Shown here one piece after another: positions 25,342 to 33,454 of a DNA stretch of 64,000 bases (the first letter of the stretch is position 1; each line of letters starts with the position of its first letter). Under the pieces are notes generated by a model, which made no database searches, was not told the DNA's origin, and saw only the letters and a program-made list of their open reading frames with translations. A program made the translations under genes and the position numbers. Source of the stretch: Akkermansiaceae bacterium UBA2381 (GTDB lineage: Bacteria > Verrucomicrobiota > Verrucomicrobiia > Verrucomicrobiales > DEV007); NCBI GenBank assembly GCA_002344215.1, contig DDSV01000049.1, positions 184,519 through 248,518 of the forward strand, given 5' to 3'.

Positions 25342-26418
25342 TCAACCCGCTTCCAACTCGGCGAGCCTGTCCTCCATCTCGGATGCCTGGAGCACCTCCA
25401 CGATTCCGGAGAGTTCGCCGGCGACCACCTGGTCGAGATTGTAGAGCGTCAAATTCACCCGGTGATCGGTGAGGCGGTTTTGAGGATAGTTATAGGTCCG
25501 GATTTTCTCCTCGCGCCCGCCGGAGCCGATCAGATTCTTCCGATGGGCCGAATATTTCTCCGACTCCTCCCGGATCTTCGCCTCGAGCAGCTTGGCCCGC
25601 AGGATCTGGAGCGCCTTCTCCTTGTTCTTCCCCTGACTCCGGCCATCCTGGCATTTCACCATGATTCCCGTTGGAAGGTGGGTAATCTGAACGGCTGAGT
25701 CCGTCGTATTGACATGCTGTCCCCCGGGGCCACCGGATCGTGTCGCCTGGATGTGGAGTTCGTCCGGCTTCAGTTCGACATCCACTTCCTCAGCTTCGGG
25801 CAGGACCGCCACGGTGGCGGTCGAGGTGTGGATCCGCCCCTGGGTTTCCGTGCTCGGGACCCGCTGAACGCGGTGAACCCCGCTCTCGTACTTCAAAAAG
25901 CGGAAGACCTCCTCACCGGTCACCTTAAAAACGACCTCCTTGAAGCCACCCACTTCCGAGGGACTGGCCTCGACCGGCTCGGTCTTCCAGCCTCGCTGCT
26001 CGGCGTAACGCTGATACATCCGATAGAGGTCACCGGCAAAAAGGGAGGCTTCGTCCCCTCCAGTACCCGCCCGAATCTCGATAATGGCGTCCCTGTCCTC
26101 GGTGGGATCATGCGGGAGGAGAGCATACTGAACCCGATTCTCGAGATCGGAGATGCGAACCTCTAGTGCCGGAATCTCCTCGGCCGCCATTTCCGCCATC
26201 TCCGCATCACCCGATTTCAGGAGCTGGGAGTTCTCCTCCAGATCTGTCCTGGCTTTAGCAAGACTCTCCCAGTCTTCGAGCAGCGACTTGAGCCGGTTAT
26301 ACTCCTTCGTCAGTTCCCCGGCTGCTCTGGGATCGTCAAAAAAGCCGTCCTGCGCCATGTAGGACTCAAGTTCCGGCAGCCGAAGTCGCTTCCTCTCAAT
26401 GAGTTGAGTGTAGTCCAC
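25342..26418 (-). CDS. prfA: Peptide chain release factor 1 (RF1)
   Basis: 358 residues from a GTG start. The catalytic GGQ tripeptide lies at 232-234 in 'SGGPGGQHVNTTDS', and the stop-codon-reading PxT motif of RF1 is 'PST' at 188-190 ('RVPSTETQGRIHTS'), so it reads UAA/UAG and not UGA. Length and domain order are normal. It lies downstream of rpmE, a common bacterial pairing, but an intrinsic terminator-like hairpin sits between them. Usually hemK/prmC follows prfA. Here a thioesterase does. Confidence 0.97.
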   Translation of the reverse strand: MDYTQLIERKRLRLPELESYMAQDGFFDDPRAAGELTKEYNRLKSLLEDWESLAKARTDLEENSQLLKSGDAEMAEMAAEEIPALEVRISDLENRVQYALLPHDPTEDRDAIIEIRAGTGGDEASLFAGDLYRMYQRYAEQRGWKTEPVEASPSEVGGFKEVVFKVTGEEVFRFLKYESGVHRVQRVPSTETQGRIHTSTATVAVLPEAEEVDVELKPDELHIQATRSGGPGGQHVNTTDSAVQITHLPTGIMVKCQDGRSQGKNKEKALQILRAKLLEAKIREESEKYSAHRKNLIGSGGREEKIRTYNYPQNRLTDHRVNLTLYNLDQVVAGELSGIVEVLQASEMEDRLAELEAG

Positions 26419-26443
26419 AGGATGATCTGGTTAAACAGGCAAA

Positions 26444-26480
26444 CAAAAACGGCGACAATGCCTGGAGGCACTATCACCGT
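26444..26480 (-). terminator. Intrinsic terminator after rpmE
   Basis: Read on the minus strand, an imperfect hairpin (outer ACGG/CCGT pairs, an interior mismatch, inner GGCA/TGCC, loop TCCA) ends in a TTTTT run. It lies 24 bp after the rpmE stop and before prfA, so it probably ends or attenuates the rpmE transcript. Confidence 0.6.
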
Positions 26481-26504
26481 CTTGAGAAATCAGAAACTGG
26501 ACAG

Positions 26505-26756
26505 CTAAGCGCTGAGGTCCGACAATTTCGGCTTTTTGCGACGATCGGCGGCAGACTTCTGCTCACCAAAGCGCTTCTGGAACTTGTCGACCCGGCCGGC
26601 GGTGTCCACGAATCGCTGTTCGCCCGTGAAGAACGGGTGGCAGGCGGAGCAAATACCCACGTGCAGGTTCTGGACCGTCGAACGCGTCTGGATGACGTTA
26701 CCGCAGTTGCACTGGATGACTGCTTCTTTGTAGATGGGATGGAGGTCCGCTTTCAT
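26505..26756 (-). CDS. rpmE: 50S ribosomal protein L31, zinc-binding type
   Basis: 83 residues from ATG 26756. 'MKADLHPIYKEAVIQCNCG' is the classical L31 N-terminus. Four cysteines (CNC at 16-18 and C37-S-A-C40) form the zinc site of the C+ form that zinc-limited cells replace. 'HPFFTGEQRFVDTAGRVDKF' is the conserved core. The C-terminal tail is Lys-rich. The gene stands upstream of prfA with a terminator between. Confidence 0.97.
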   Translation of the reverse strand: MKADLHPIYKEAVIQCNCGNVIQTRSTVQNLHVGICSACHPFFTGEQRFVDTAGRVDKFQKRFGEQKSAADRRKKPKLSDLSA

Positions 26757-27075
26757 GATCGTGGTCCTAAAAATTTGAAGGGGCGGAAAGTAGTCGCGAA
26801 GAATCGGGCAATCAAGCGGAATTTTGAATGGCGCCCCCTTCCGGCGGAAACGGGGTAATCCGGCGGGGAAGGCCGGCGAATCAGGAGACACGGCGGAATC
26901 CGGAATGCCGAAGATGCCCCGATTCCAGGGAGTTCTCCCGGGAAGAGCAGAACAACCGGATTCCCTCCTCGACAGCCTCCGGGCCGGGAAATCCGGGAAC
27001 CTTCAGAAACCCGTCACACCCCCACAGATATTTCTTGAATTTCGGCCCATCATTTGTGATTCGTTCTCAAAACCA
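26757..27075. other. Divergent intergenic region between rpmE and SET gene
   Basis: About 320 bp between the leftward rpmE and the rightward SET genes. A plus-strand reading frame from TTG 26824 runs through it into the SET gene but encodes a low-complexity Gly/Arg/Pro segment unlike the family, so I treat it as noncoding. The region is rich in CCGG-type short inverted motifs. I see no RNA gene. Confidence 0.45.
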
Positions 27076-27657
27076 ATGGTTCATCCCCATACCGAAGTCC
27101 GCTTGATTGATGAAAAGGTCGGACACGGTTTGTTCGCGACGAGGCTGATCCCCCGCGGGACCATTACCTGGACACGCTGTGAGTTTGATCGGACCTTTTC
27201 ACAGGAGGAGGTCGCTTCGCTGGCTCCGGATTACCGAAGGATCGTTGAGATCTTCAGCTACATCGACACCGAGGGAAAATCAGTGCTCTGCTGGGACGGT
27301 GCCCGCAACATCAATCACTCCTGCGAGGCCAATACCCTTTCCATCATCCATTCGGTTGATATCGCGATCCGGGATATTCAGCCGAACGAGCAAATCACCT
27401 GCGAATACGGCAATTGCAACTTGATCGAGGAACTCGAGTGCCTCTGTCTCGCTCCGGGCTGCCGCGGCAAAATCGGTCGTCTCGATGCCCTCAATCACGG
27501 AACGACCTGGGACGAACTCGTGCGCCTGTCCCTGCCGGAGGTAACTCAAGTGGCACAACCGCTGCTCCCTTTCGTACGCGAGAGAACACTTCTCGACGAG
27601 ATCCTCAAGGGTCAATCAGCCATTCGCAGCCACGTCAGCTATTACCTTCCTCCATGA
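27076..27657 (+). CDS. SET-domain protein (first of a coupled pair)
   Basis: 193 residues from ATG 27076. It shows the core SET motifs: 'GHGLFATRLIPRGTITW' (SET-N), 'NINHSCEANTL' (the pseudo-knot Asn-His-Ser-Cys that binds S-adenosylmethionine) and 'QITCEYG'. The Cys-rich tail 'ECLCLAPGCRGKIG' (CxC...C) has the pattern of the post-SET zinc site. SET proteins methylate protein lysines. Bacterial members include secreted effectors and housekeeping enzymes, and the target here is unknown. No secretion signal is visible. Its stop overlaps the ATG of a second SET gene as ATGA, indicating translational coupling. Confidence 0.88.
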   Translation: MVHPHTEVRLIDEKVGHGLFATRLIPRGTITWTRCEFDRTFSQEEVASLAPDYRRIVEIFSYIDTEGKSVLCWDGARNINHSCEANTLSIIHSVDIAIRDIQPNEQITCEYGNCNLIEELECLCLAPGCRGKIGRLDALNHGTTWDELVRLSLPEVTQVAQPLLPFVRERTLLDEILKGQSAIRSHVSYYLPP

Positions 27658-28280
27658 TCAACCACTCCCAAGCCCTGGTGCAGGATCCTGTCGCCACTCT
27701 CCTCGCCCCTCCCCTGCCCACTCTCCATACCGAAAGGGACGAGAGGATCGAGGACCGCCGTTCGATGAATCTTTTTAACGGCAAGATCGAATCGCGGGAA
27801 AAGCCGGGCTCAGGCAGAGGGGTCTTCGCCCTCGAAAGCATCGCTCCCGGTGAGGTGATCGCCGCCTGGGGCGGTCGTGTCACTCTCTCAAGCGAGTTCA
27901 CCTTCCTTCCCGAGTCGGTTCGCAAATTAAGTCTTCAGATCGAGGATGACTTTTTCCTGATTCCCCAGGGTGGTGAAAATGCCGCCGACTTCATCAATCA
28001 CTCCTGCGATCCCAATGCCGGAATGGCGGGACAGATTCTGGTCGTGGCGATGCGTGCGATCGAAGCGGGCGAAGAAATCTGTTACGACTACGCCATGTCC
28101 GACGGCAGTGGATACGATGAGTTCGAATGCTGCTGCGGCACTGCCTATTGTAGGGGAAAGATCACCGGTTCTGACTGGTCGAGGACCGAACTCTGGTCCC
28201 GTTATGAGGGTTACTTCAGCCCCTATCTCACGAAACGCATCGAACAGATCAAGGCCTCCCTGCACTCCCATCAAGGATGA
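27654..28280 (+). CDS. SET-domain protein (second of a coupled pair)
   Basis: 208 residues from ATG 27654, overlapping the first SET gene by 4 bp. Motifs: 'SGRGVFALESIAPGEVIAAW', 'FINHSCDPNAG', 'EEICYDYAM', and post-SET 'FECCCGTAYCRGKITG' with the full Cys cluster. An N-terminal ~45-residue segment without homology precedes the domain. The two neighbours share fold and post-SET layout but are clearly divergent, so they look like an old tandem duplication or a heterodimer. Proposed lysine methyltransferase, substrate unknown. Confidence 0.88.
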   Translation: MINHSQALVQDPVATLLAPPLPTLHTERDERIEDRRSMNLFNGKIESREKPGSGRGVFALESIAPGEVIAAWGGRVTLSSEFTFLPESVRKLSLQIEDDFFLIPQGGENAADFINHSCDPNAGMAGQILVVAMRAIEAGEEICYDYAMSDGSGYDEFECCCGTAYCRGKITGSDWSRTELWSRYEGYFSPYLTKRIEQIKASLHSHQG

Positions 28281-28302
28281 TGAAGTCGAACGGAGCTATC
28301 AC

Positions 28303-29805
28303 TCACCAGGCCGCCATCAGCGAAAACACGTTCTGCTGCAATTCCTGAACTGCCGCGGATTCCGAATAGTGATTCACGATCAGGGCGTAGCTCAAGCGCT
28401 CCCCCGAGGCGATCTTGACAAAACCGGTGTAGGATCGCACCGCCGACATGGCCCCGGCTTTAAATCGCAGGACCTCATCCGGTGTTGCGAGGAGCGACCC
28501 GACATAGGCTTCCCCCTCGGGACCGCCTGCCGCAAAATGCTGGAGCAAAGCCAGCCCCTTCGGGGTGATATGATCGGCCCGCGCCAGCCCCGATCCGTCG
28601 ACCATCCGAAGTCCGGTGAGATCGAGTCCCCGCTCTTTCCAGTGCTGCCGGATGGCTTCGTCCGGCGGGAGACCGGTCTGAACTCCGAGCATCCGGTAGA
28701 GGCACTCCGTTTCATGATTGTCGGAGGTCGCATGGATGCTGGTCACAATATCGAGAAGAGGTGGAGACTGATGAACGAGCAACTCGCTCGATATCTCCGG
28801 AACGATTTCCCCCTCCAACCAAAGGTCACCTGCTCCGAAAGCCTCTCCCGTTACCTCGATTCCGGCGGCGACAAGAGCCAGGCGCAGGTGATGGGCCGCA
28901 AAGCGCTCCGGATCCGGAGCAGCCCCGGTCACCACCATTTCCTCGCCCGGAGGCACCGTTCCCCTCAGATGCATCACGGCGGCCCGCTCTCCTCCGTGGA
29001 TCACAATACCGTCGCCCGAACCTTCGGGTCCGGTGAGGCTTTCATTCATCCAGGAGACACCGGGCACCTCGGGAACGATCTGCGCGAGAATCGCCGCCTC
29101 GTTTTCCTTTTCGCCGGGGATGAGGACGGCTTTAAATCGATTGTGTTCCAGATTGAGCCCCGAGACCGGACTGCCGTAACCGTTGCCGATATCACCCCAG
29201 TTCCAGAAATCCGCGAAAGGAGAACCCGGGAAAAAACGACCATCACCGATGACGCGCCCCGGGATGGACTTGACCCCGGCTTCGGCGAGTCCTTTCGCCC
29301 AGGTTTCCAGATCCGTCATCGAAAGCATGGGGTCTCCTCCGCCGACGAGAATGAGATCACCTTTGACCCCCGCTCCCTCCGCTTCATTCGCCGCACTCAC
29401 CCCGAGACGTGTTTTAAATCGGAAATCGGGGCCGAGGACTTCGAGCGCCGTCGCCGTTGTCAGGGTCTTGAGTGATGAGGCCGGAATCTGTGCGGTGTCC
29501 GCGTTGTATTCATAGAGAGTCTCTCCTGCAGGACCGATCAGGCAAAAACCGATCGCCGCCCCCTTGAGCCCCTCCACATTCGACCCGCCCTTGAAGACAT
29601 CATCGAAGGCAACGAGTTTGGGATCGCGTTCCGGTTTTGGGGGATCCTTGGGCAGGAGATCAGTGACGGGACTCCCGCCCTTTTCAGGAGACGAGGATTC
29701 GACGGGCGGGGTCGGGACATCACCCCCTCGCTGTTTCACGAGATGGAGCGCCAGGGAAATGGTCAGGCAAAGAGCGAGAACGCTGATGACAATATTCTTT
29801 AACAT
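28303..29805 (-). CDS. dacB: D-alanyl-D-alanine carboxypeptidase/endopeptidase PBP4 (S13)
   Basis: The 500-residue periplasmic protein has an N-terminal hydrophobic anchor or signal at ~5-22 and a Pro/Glu-rich linker. The active-site SxxK is at 110-113 ('IPASSLKTLT'), SxN is in 'TSDNHETE', and the third motif is 'KAG' in 'RFKAGAMSAVRSYTG' where most family members have KTG. It trims or cleaves peptidoglycan cross-links. The Ala in place of Thr is seen in some S13 members, so activity is still likely. It converges on the SET pair (22 bp between stops) and is divergent from the Tat-exported gene. Confidence 0.92.
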   Translation of the reverse strand: MLKNIVISVLALCLTISLALHLVKQRGGDVPTPPVESSSPEKGGSPVTDLLPKDPPKPERDPKLVAFDDVFKGGSNVEGLKGAAIGFCLIGPAGETLYEYNADTAQIPASSLKTLTTATALEVLGPDFRFKTRLGVSAANEAEGAGVKGDLILVGGGDPMLSMTDLETWAKGLAEAGVKSIPGRVIGDGRFFPGSPFADFWNWGDIGNGYGSPVSGLNLEHNRFKAVLIPGEKENEAAILAQIVPEVPGVSWMNESLTGPEGSGDGIVIHGGERAAVMHLRGTVPPGEEMVVTGAAPDPERFAAHHLRLALVAAGIEVTGEAFGAGDLWLEGEIVPEISSELLVHQSPPLLDIVTSIHATSDNHETECLYRMLGVQTGLPPDEAIRQHWKERGLDLTGLRMVDGSGLARADHITPKGLALLQHFAAGGPEGEAYVGSLLATPDEVLRFKAGAMSAVRSYTGFVKIASGERLSYALIVNHYSESAAVQELQQNVFSLMAAW

Positions 29806-29899
29806 TGAGTGAAACCGTGCTGCCGTCCGAATCGCCCATTCGTAAATGGCGTCAATATTCGCTTCTTATAGTGTGACATTCGTCCTTCGCAAGTCTTCA

Positions 29900-31183
29900 A
29901 TGACAACGATGAATCGCCGTCATTTTCTCCGCAGTAGTCTCGCCGCATCCGGTTTTACGCTCCTTCCGGCCCTCTCCCGATCCGGGGACGCGGCGGGTGC
30001 CGCCGAGCAGGCCCACCTCGAAATCTGGCGGCGCTTCATCGACGACTACGGCATCATGATCGATTTCACCGACCTGGACGGCTCGGTCAGTCTTCCCACT
30101 CCCGAAGAGTGCCGGCTTGGAAAACCCAATGCACTGGGCTGGTGGGCACCCATTGAAAATGGCGCGATGTTCAACGGTCTCTACATGGACGCGGCCGTGA
30201 ACCGGTGGCGTCACACCCGATCTGCCGATGACGCGGAGAAGGCACGGAAACTGATGGAGGGACTCCTCCACCTGAACTCCGTCAGCGAGGTCAAAGGTTT
30301 TGTCGGGCGGGGCGTCAGCACCGACGGGAAGTCGCACTATCCCATGGGATCAAACGATCAGACTTCCCCCTGGTATCTCGGTCTCTGGCGCTATCTTGAC
30401 TCGGGTCTCACGACCGAAGAAGAACGGGCCCGCATCATCCGGCATCTTGTGGAGACTTCCGAAACAATCCTCGCGATGAACTGGGCCATGCCCGCAGAAC
30501 AGCCTTTCGGAAAACGGGGAGGCTTTGGCGGATTCAGCTTCGACAGCGCTCCCCGCCTCCTCTTTGTCTGCAAACTGATGCACCTGCTCACCGGCGACGG
30601 CACGTGGGAGAAACGCTATCATGACGCTCTCGCCGAGCGCGGCGGAGCAGAGAACCGGACCCGGCTCGAAGTCTGCGAGCACGGCATGGTCTTTGAATAT
30701 GCGAGATATCACACCTGGACCTCCTGCACTTGTGTCGGAGCGGTGCGGGCCTTGTGGGAAATGGAGAAAGACGAGACCATTCGTCAGGCCTATGCGAAGG
30801 GACTCCAGGCCAGCGCCGACCTCGCCTTCAAGAGTCTGCCCATGGCCGAAGGTTTCGACAACACTGACACCAGCCATTTCGAAATGGACTGGCGGGTCAT
30901 GAACAAGGACTGGAAGCCCCAGACCACCGAAACGGAAGCTCAGGATCTCGCGCATGTGCAGTTGAAAAACTACCTCAAGGTTTCCCCCCGCCGGGCGAAG
31001 GAAACCGAATTCATCCGCGAGCCGACCGCCGCCGCCTGGGTCGTCACGCTCGCCCCGGACGAGGCGATCCTGAAAGAGCGGGCGAGTGCCGTTGAAAAAG
31101 TGATCGCGCACTACGACTACTCGAAGTTGTACTACTGCACCTTCTTCTGGGTCGAGTCGGCGTGGTGGAGACTGCCTCGTTGA
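29900..31183 (+). CDS. Tat-exported protein, probable (alpha/alpha) toroid, unknown function
   Basis: 427 residues from ATG 29900. A second ATG at 29909 starts exactly at the twin-arginine signal 'MNRRHFLRSSLAASG'. The mature part is helical with recurring Trp/Tyr/His motifs ('GLYMDAAVNRWRHTRS', 'SPWYLGLWRYLDSGLTTEEE', 'YARYHTWTSCTC'), like glycan-active (alpha/alpha)6 barrel proteins, for example unsaturated uronidase-like or GH88/GH127-like folds. I cannot name a family. Tat export suggests a folded, perhaps cofactor-containing, periplasmic enzyme. It is followed 78 bp later by the PQQ-propeller gene, probably in the same transcript. Confidence 0.75.
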   Translation: MTTMNRRHFLRSSLAASGFTLLPALSRSGDAAGAAEQAHLEIWRRFIDDYGIMIDFTDLDGSVSLPTPEECRLGKPNALGWWAPIENGAMFNGLYMDAAVNRWRHTRSADDAEKARKLMEGLLHLNSVSEVKGFVGRGVSTDGKSHYPMGSNDQTSPWYLGLWRYLDSGLTTEEERARIIRHLVETSETILAMNWAMPAEQPFGKRGGFGGFSFDSAPRLLFVCKLMHLLTGDGTWEKRYHDALAERGGAENRTRLEVCEHGMVFEYARYHTWTSCTCVGAVRALWEMEKDETIRQAYAKGLQASADLAFKSLPMAEGFDNTDTSHFEMDWRVMNKDWKPQTTETEAQDLAHVQLKNYLKVSPRRAKETEFIREPTAAAWVVTLAPDEAILKERASAVEKVIAHYDYSKLYYCTFFWVESAWWRLPR

Positions 31184-31261
31184 CGCCGCAGGATAGAGGT
31201 TGCGCCCGCACGCCCTTTCCGTCATTTTGCGTGCCGTCACCTTCACCCAACGGAATCCGTC

Positions 31262-32518
31262 ATGAACCCCCGACACTTGTCCCTCTGTTTTGTCTTCGCT
31301 TCACTTTCCCTCCTCCAAACGGCGAAGGCCCAGGAGTGGTCCCGTTTCCGCGGCAAAGACGGAGCCGGAATCGGCAACCTGAACGGGCTTCGCAACCAGT
31401 ATGCGGAATCCGATTACGCGTGGTCAGTGAAGCTTGAAGGGATCGGCCATTCCTCTCCCGTCCTGTGGGGCGAAAAACTTTTCCTCACCATCGCCGATGC
31501 CGACGGGAGCAACCGCCGCATTGAGTGTTACGACTCCGCCACCGGGCAAAAGAAGTGGGCCTGGTCGGAGAAGGTGGAGCAGCACAATCTTCACAACTTC
31601 AACAACTTCGCCTCGTCGACTCCGGTGGTCGACGCCGACCGGGTCTACGCGGTGTGGGGTTCCGGCAAACGCACCGAAGCAGTCGCGGTCGATCATGAGG
31701 GCAAACTCATCTGGCAGAGGGACTGGCCCGAGTTCACTTCCGATCATGGCTTCGGTGCCTCTCCCATTCTTTCCGACGGAGTTCTCATTCTTCACACCGA
31801 TTCGGTAGAGAAACGGAAAAGCCTCGTCATGGGACTGGACCCAGCGACAGGAGAGTCCCTTTGGGAACTCGAGCGGGCCACACCCGGAACGGAGGAGAAG
31901 CACCTCACCGCCTACAGCACTCCGGTCTCCATGACGGTGGAAGGCAAAGAGATCGTGGTCGTCCTGCAAACCAATGACGGATGGAAAGGGCTCGATCCGA
32001 AGACCGGGGCGGTCCTCTGGGGTTTCGACGGGGAATACAATCAGCGCAGCGTGGGTTCGATTGCGCCGGGGCGCGGCGTCGTTTTTGCGACCTTCGGATC
32101 CGGCGGCCAGGGGCGTCAGGCAACCGCTCTGAAACCGAAGGCCTCCGGCGATCCCGAGGTGCTCTACTCACTCGGACTGAGCGACGGACTCGGCTATGTG
32201 CCCACTCCCCTGTTCTACGAAGATCGTCTTTATCTCTGGGGCGACGGAGGAATCCTCTCATGCCTTGACGCCAAAACCGGAAAGGGAATCTACAAAGAGC
32301 GGATCGGGGGAAATTTCTTTGGCTCACCTATTGCCGTGAATGGAAAGCTTCTCTGCGTCAGCCGGGAGGGGCAGCTCGTCATCGTCGAAGCCGGCGATAC
32401 CTTCAAACTCCTCGGAAGCAGCACCCTCAGTGCCGGGACCAGCTCGACTCCCGCCGTGGCCAACAACCGCCTCTTCATCCGCACTGACACAACACTCATC
32501 TGCATCGCGGGCTCGTGA
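31262..32518 (+). CDS. Secreted PQQ-like beta-propeller repeat protein
   Basis: The 418-residue product has a signal peptide ending at 'LLQTAKAQ' (~residue 23), then WD40/PQQ-type blades with repeated 'D..TG...W' motifs: 'CYDSATGQKKWAWSE', 'GLDPATGESLWELE', 'GLDPKTGAVLWGFDG', 'CLDAKTGKGIYKE'. It opens 'EWSRFRGKDGAGIG', the typical beginning of PVC-type 'outer membrane protein assembly factor BamB family' proteins. No PQQ ligand set is evident, so it is more likely a structural or binding propeller than an alcohol dehydrogenase. Its TGA overlaps a GTG in frame with panC. Confidence 0.87.
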   Translation: MNPRHLSLCFVFASLSLLQTAKAQEWSRFRGKDGAGIGNLNGLRNQYAESDYAWSVKLEGIGHSSPVLWGEKLFLTIADADGSNRRIECYDSATGQKKWAWSEKVEQHNLHNFNNFASSTPVVDADRVYAVWGSGKRTEAVAVDHEGKLIWQRDWPEFTSDHGFGASPILSDGVLILHTDSVEKRKSLVMGLDPATGESLWELERATPGTEEKHLTAYSTPVSMTVEGKEIVVVLQTNDGWKGLDPKTGAVLWGFDGEYNQRSVGSIAPGRGVVFATFGSGGQGRQATALKPKASGDPEVLYSLGLSDGLGYVPTPLFYEDRLYLWGDGGILSCLDAKTGKGIYKERIGGNFFGSPIAVNGKLLCVSREGQLVIVEAGDTFKLLGSSTLSAGTSSTPAVANNRLFIRTDTTLICIAGS

Positions 32519-32523
32519 CTCTG

Positions 32524-33378
32524 ATGAAGTTGCTCACCACCAAGGCCGATCTCGGGGCGTGGCTCAAGACGCGAAGTTCCCATCCCCGGGTTCTTGTCCC
32601 CACCATGGGAGCCCTGCATCGCGGCCATACCAGTCTCTTCGATCAGGCCCGTGAGGTCGCCGGTGCCGGAGGGGATGTCATCGCGACCATTTTTGTGAAT
32701 CCCGTCCAGTTCGGGCCAAACGAGGACTTTGACGCCTACCCGAGACCACTCGATGCCGATTTGGAGAAATGTCAGGCTCACGGAGTCACCGCAGTGTTTG
32801 CCCCTGAAGCGCCGGAGATGTATTTCCCGGACCGCTCCATCACCGTCAACGAGAGTCGCCTCTCGACAACACTCTGCGGAGCAAGCCGCCCCGGGCACTT
32901 CGACGGTGTCTGCACGGTCGTCGCGAAACTCTTCAACCTCATTCAACCCGATGCCTCCATTTTCGGCGAAAAGGATTTCCAGCAGCTTACCGTGATCCGG
33001 AGGATGGTCCGCGACCTCGATTTCCCCGTCCGCATTATCGCCGGTCCCACTGTGCGCGAGGGAGACGGTCTCGCCCTCAGTTCGCGGAATGCCTACCTCA
33101 CCCCGGAGCAGCGGACCGAGGCTCCACTCCTCCATGATTCGCTCACCCGGGTCGCCCGGGGAATTGCCGTGGGAAGCACCCGATCTCCCGCTGAGGCGGT
33201 CGATTTTTTCCGGAAAGAGTTTGCCAGAGCCTCTCTCGCCCGTCTCGATTATTTTGAGATCGTCGATTCGATATCCCTCACCCCGGTCACCTCTTTTCCC
33301 CACTCCGCTCCCCGTCTCATCGCCGCCGCCTTTTTCGGAAAGACACGACTGATCGACAATATTGGTCTTCCCTCTTGA
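32524..33378 (+). CDS. panC: Pantoate-beta-alanine ligase
   Basis: 284 residues from ATG 32524. A GTG at 32515 that overlaps the previous stop is an alternative start adding three residues. It joins pantoate and beta-alanine with ATP in coenzyme A synthesis. The HIGH-type motif is 'PTMGALHRGHTSL' at ~26-38. Other hallmarks are 'FVNPVQFGPNEDF', 'TVCTVVAKLFN'-like 'GVCTVVAKLFNLI', 'FGEKDFQQLTVIRRM' and 'REGDGLALSSRNAYL' (KMSKS-equivalent). Complete and normal in length. nadB follows 76 bp downstream. Confidence 0.97.
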   Translation: MKLLTTKADLGAWLKTRSSHPRVLVPTMGALHRGHTSLFDQAREVAGAGGDVIATIFVNPVQFGPNEDFDAYPRPLDADLEKCQAHGVTAVFAPEAPEMYFPDRSITVNESRLSTTLCGASRPGHFDGVCTVVAKLFNLIQPDASIFGEKDFQQLTVIRRMVRDLDFPVRIIAGPTVREGDGLALSSRNAYLTPEQRTEAPLLHDSLTRVARGIAVGSTRSPAEAVDFFRKEFARASLARLDYFEIVDSISLTPVTSFPHSAPRLIAAAFFGKTRLIDNIGLPS

Positions 33379-33454
33379 TAGGATTTTGACCGATCTTCCG
33401 CGCGGCTCGACTTAGCGATTTACTTTTTCCCTGACATCAGCGTAAAGAGAAGCA

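Noticed and set aside
26824..27075. N-terminal extension of the first SET protein from TTG 26824
   Set aside because: Low-complexity Gly/Arg/Pro stretch unlike SET proteins. The ATG at 27076 places the SET-N motif at the normal distance from the start.
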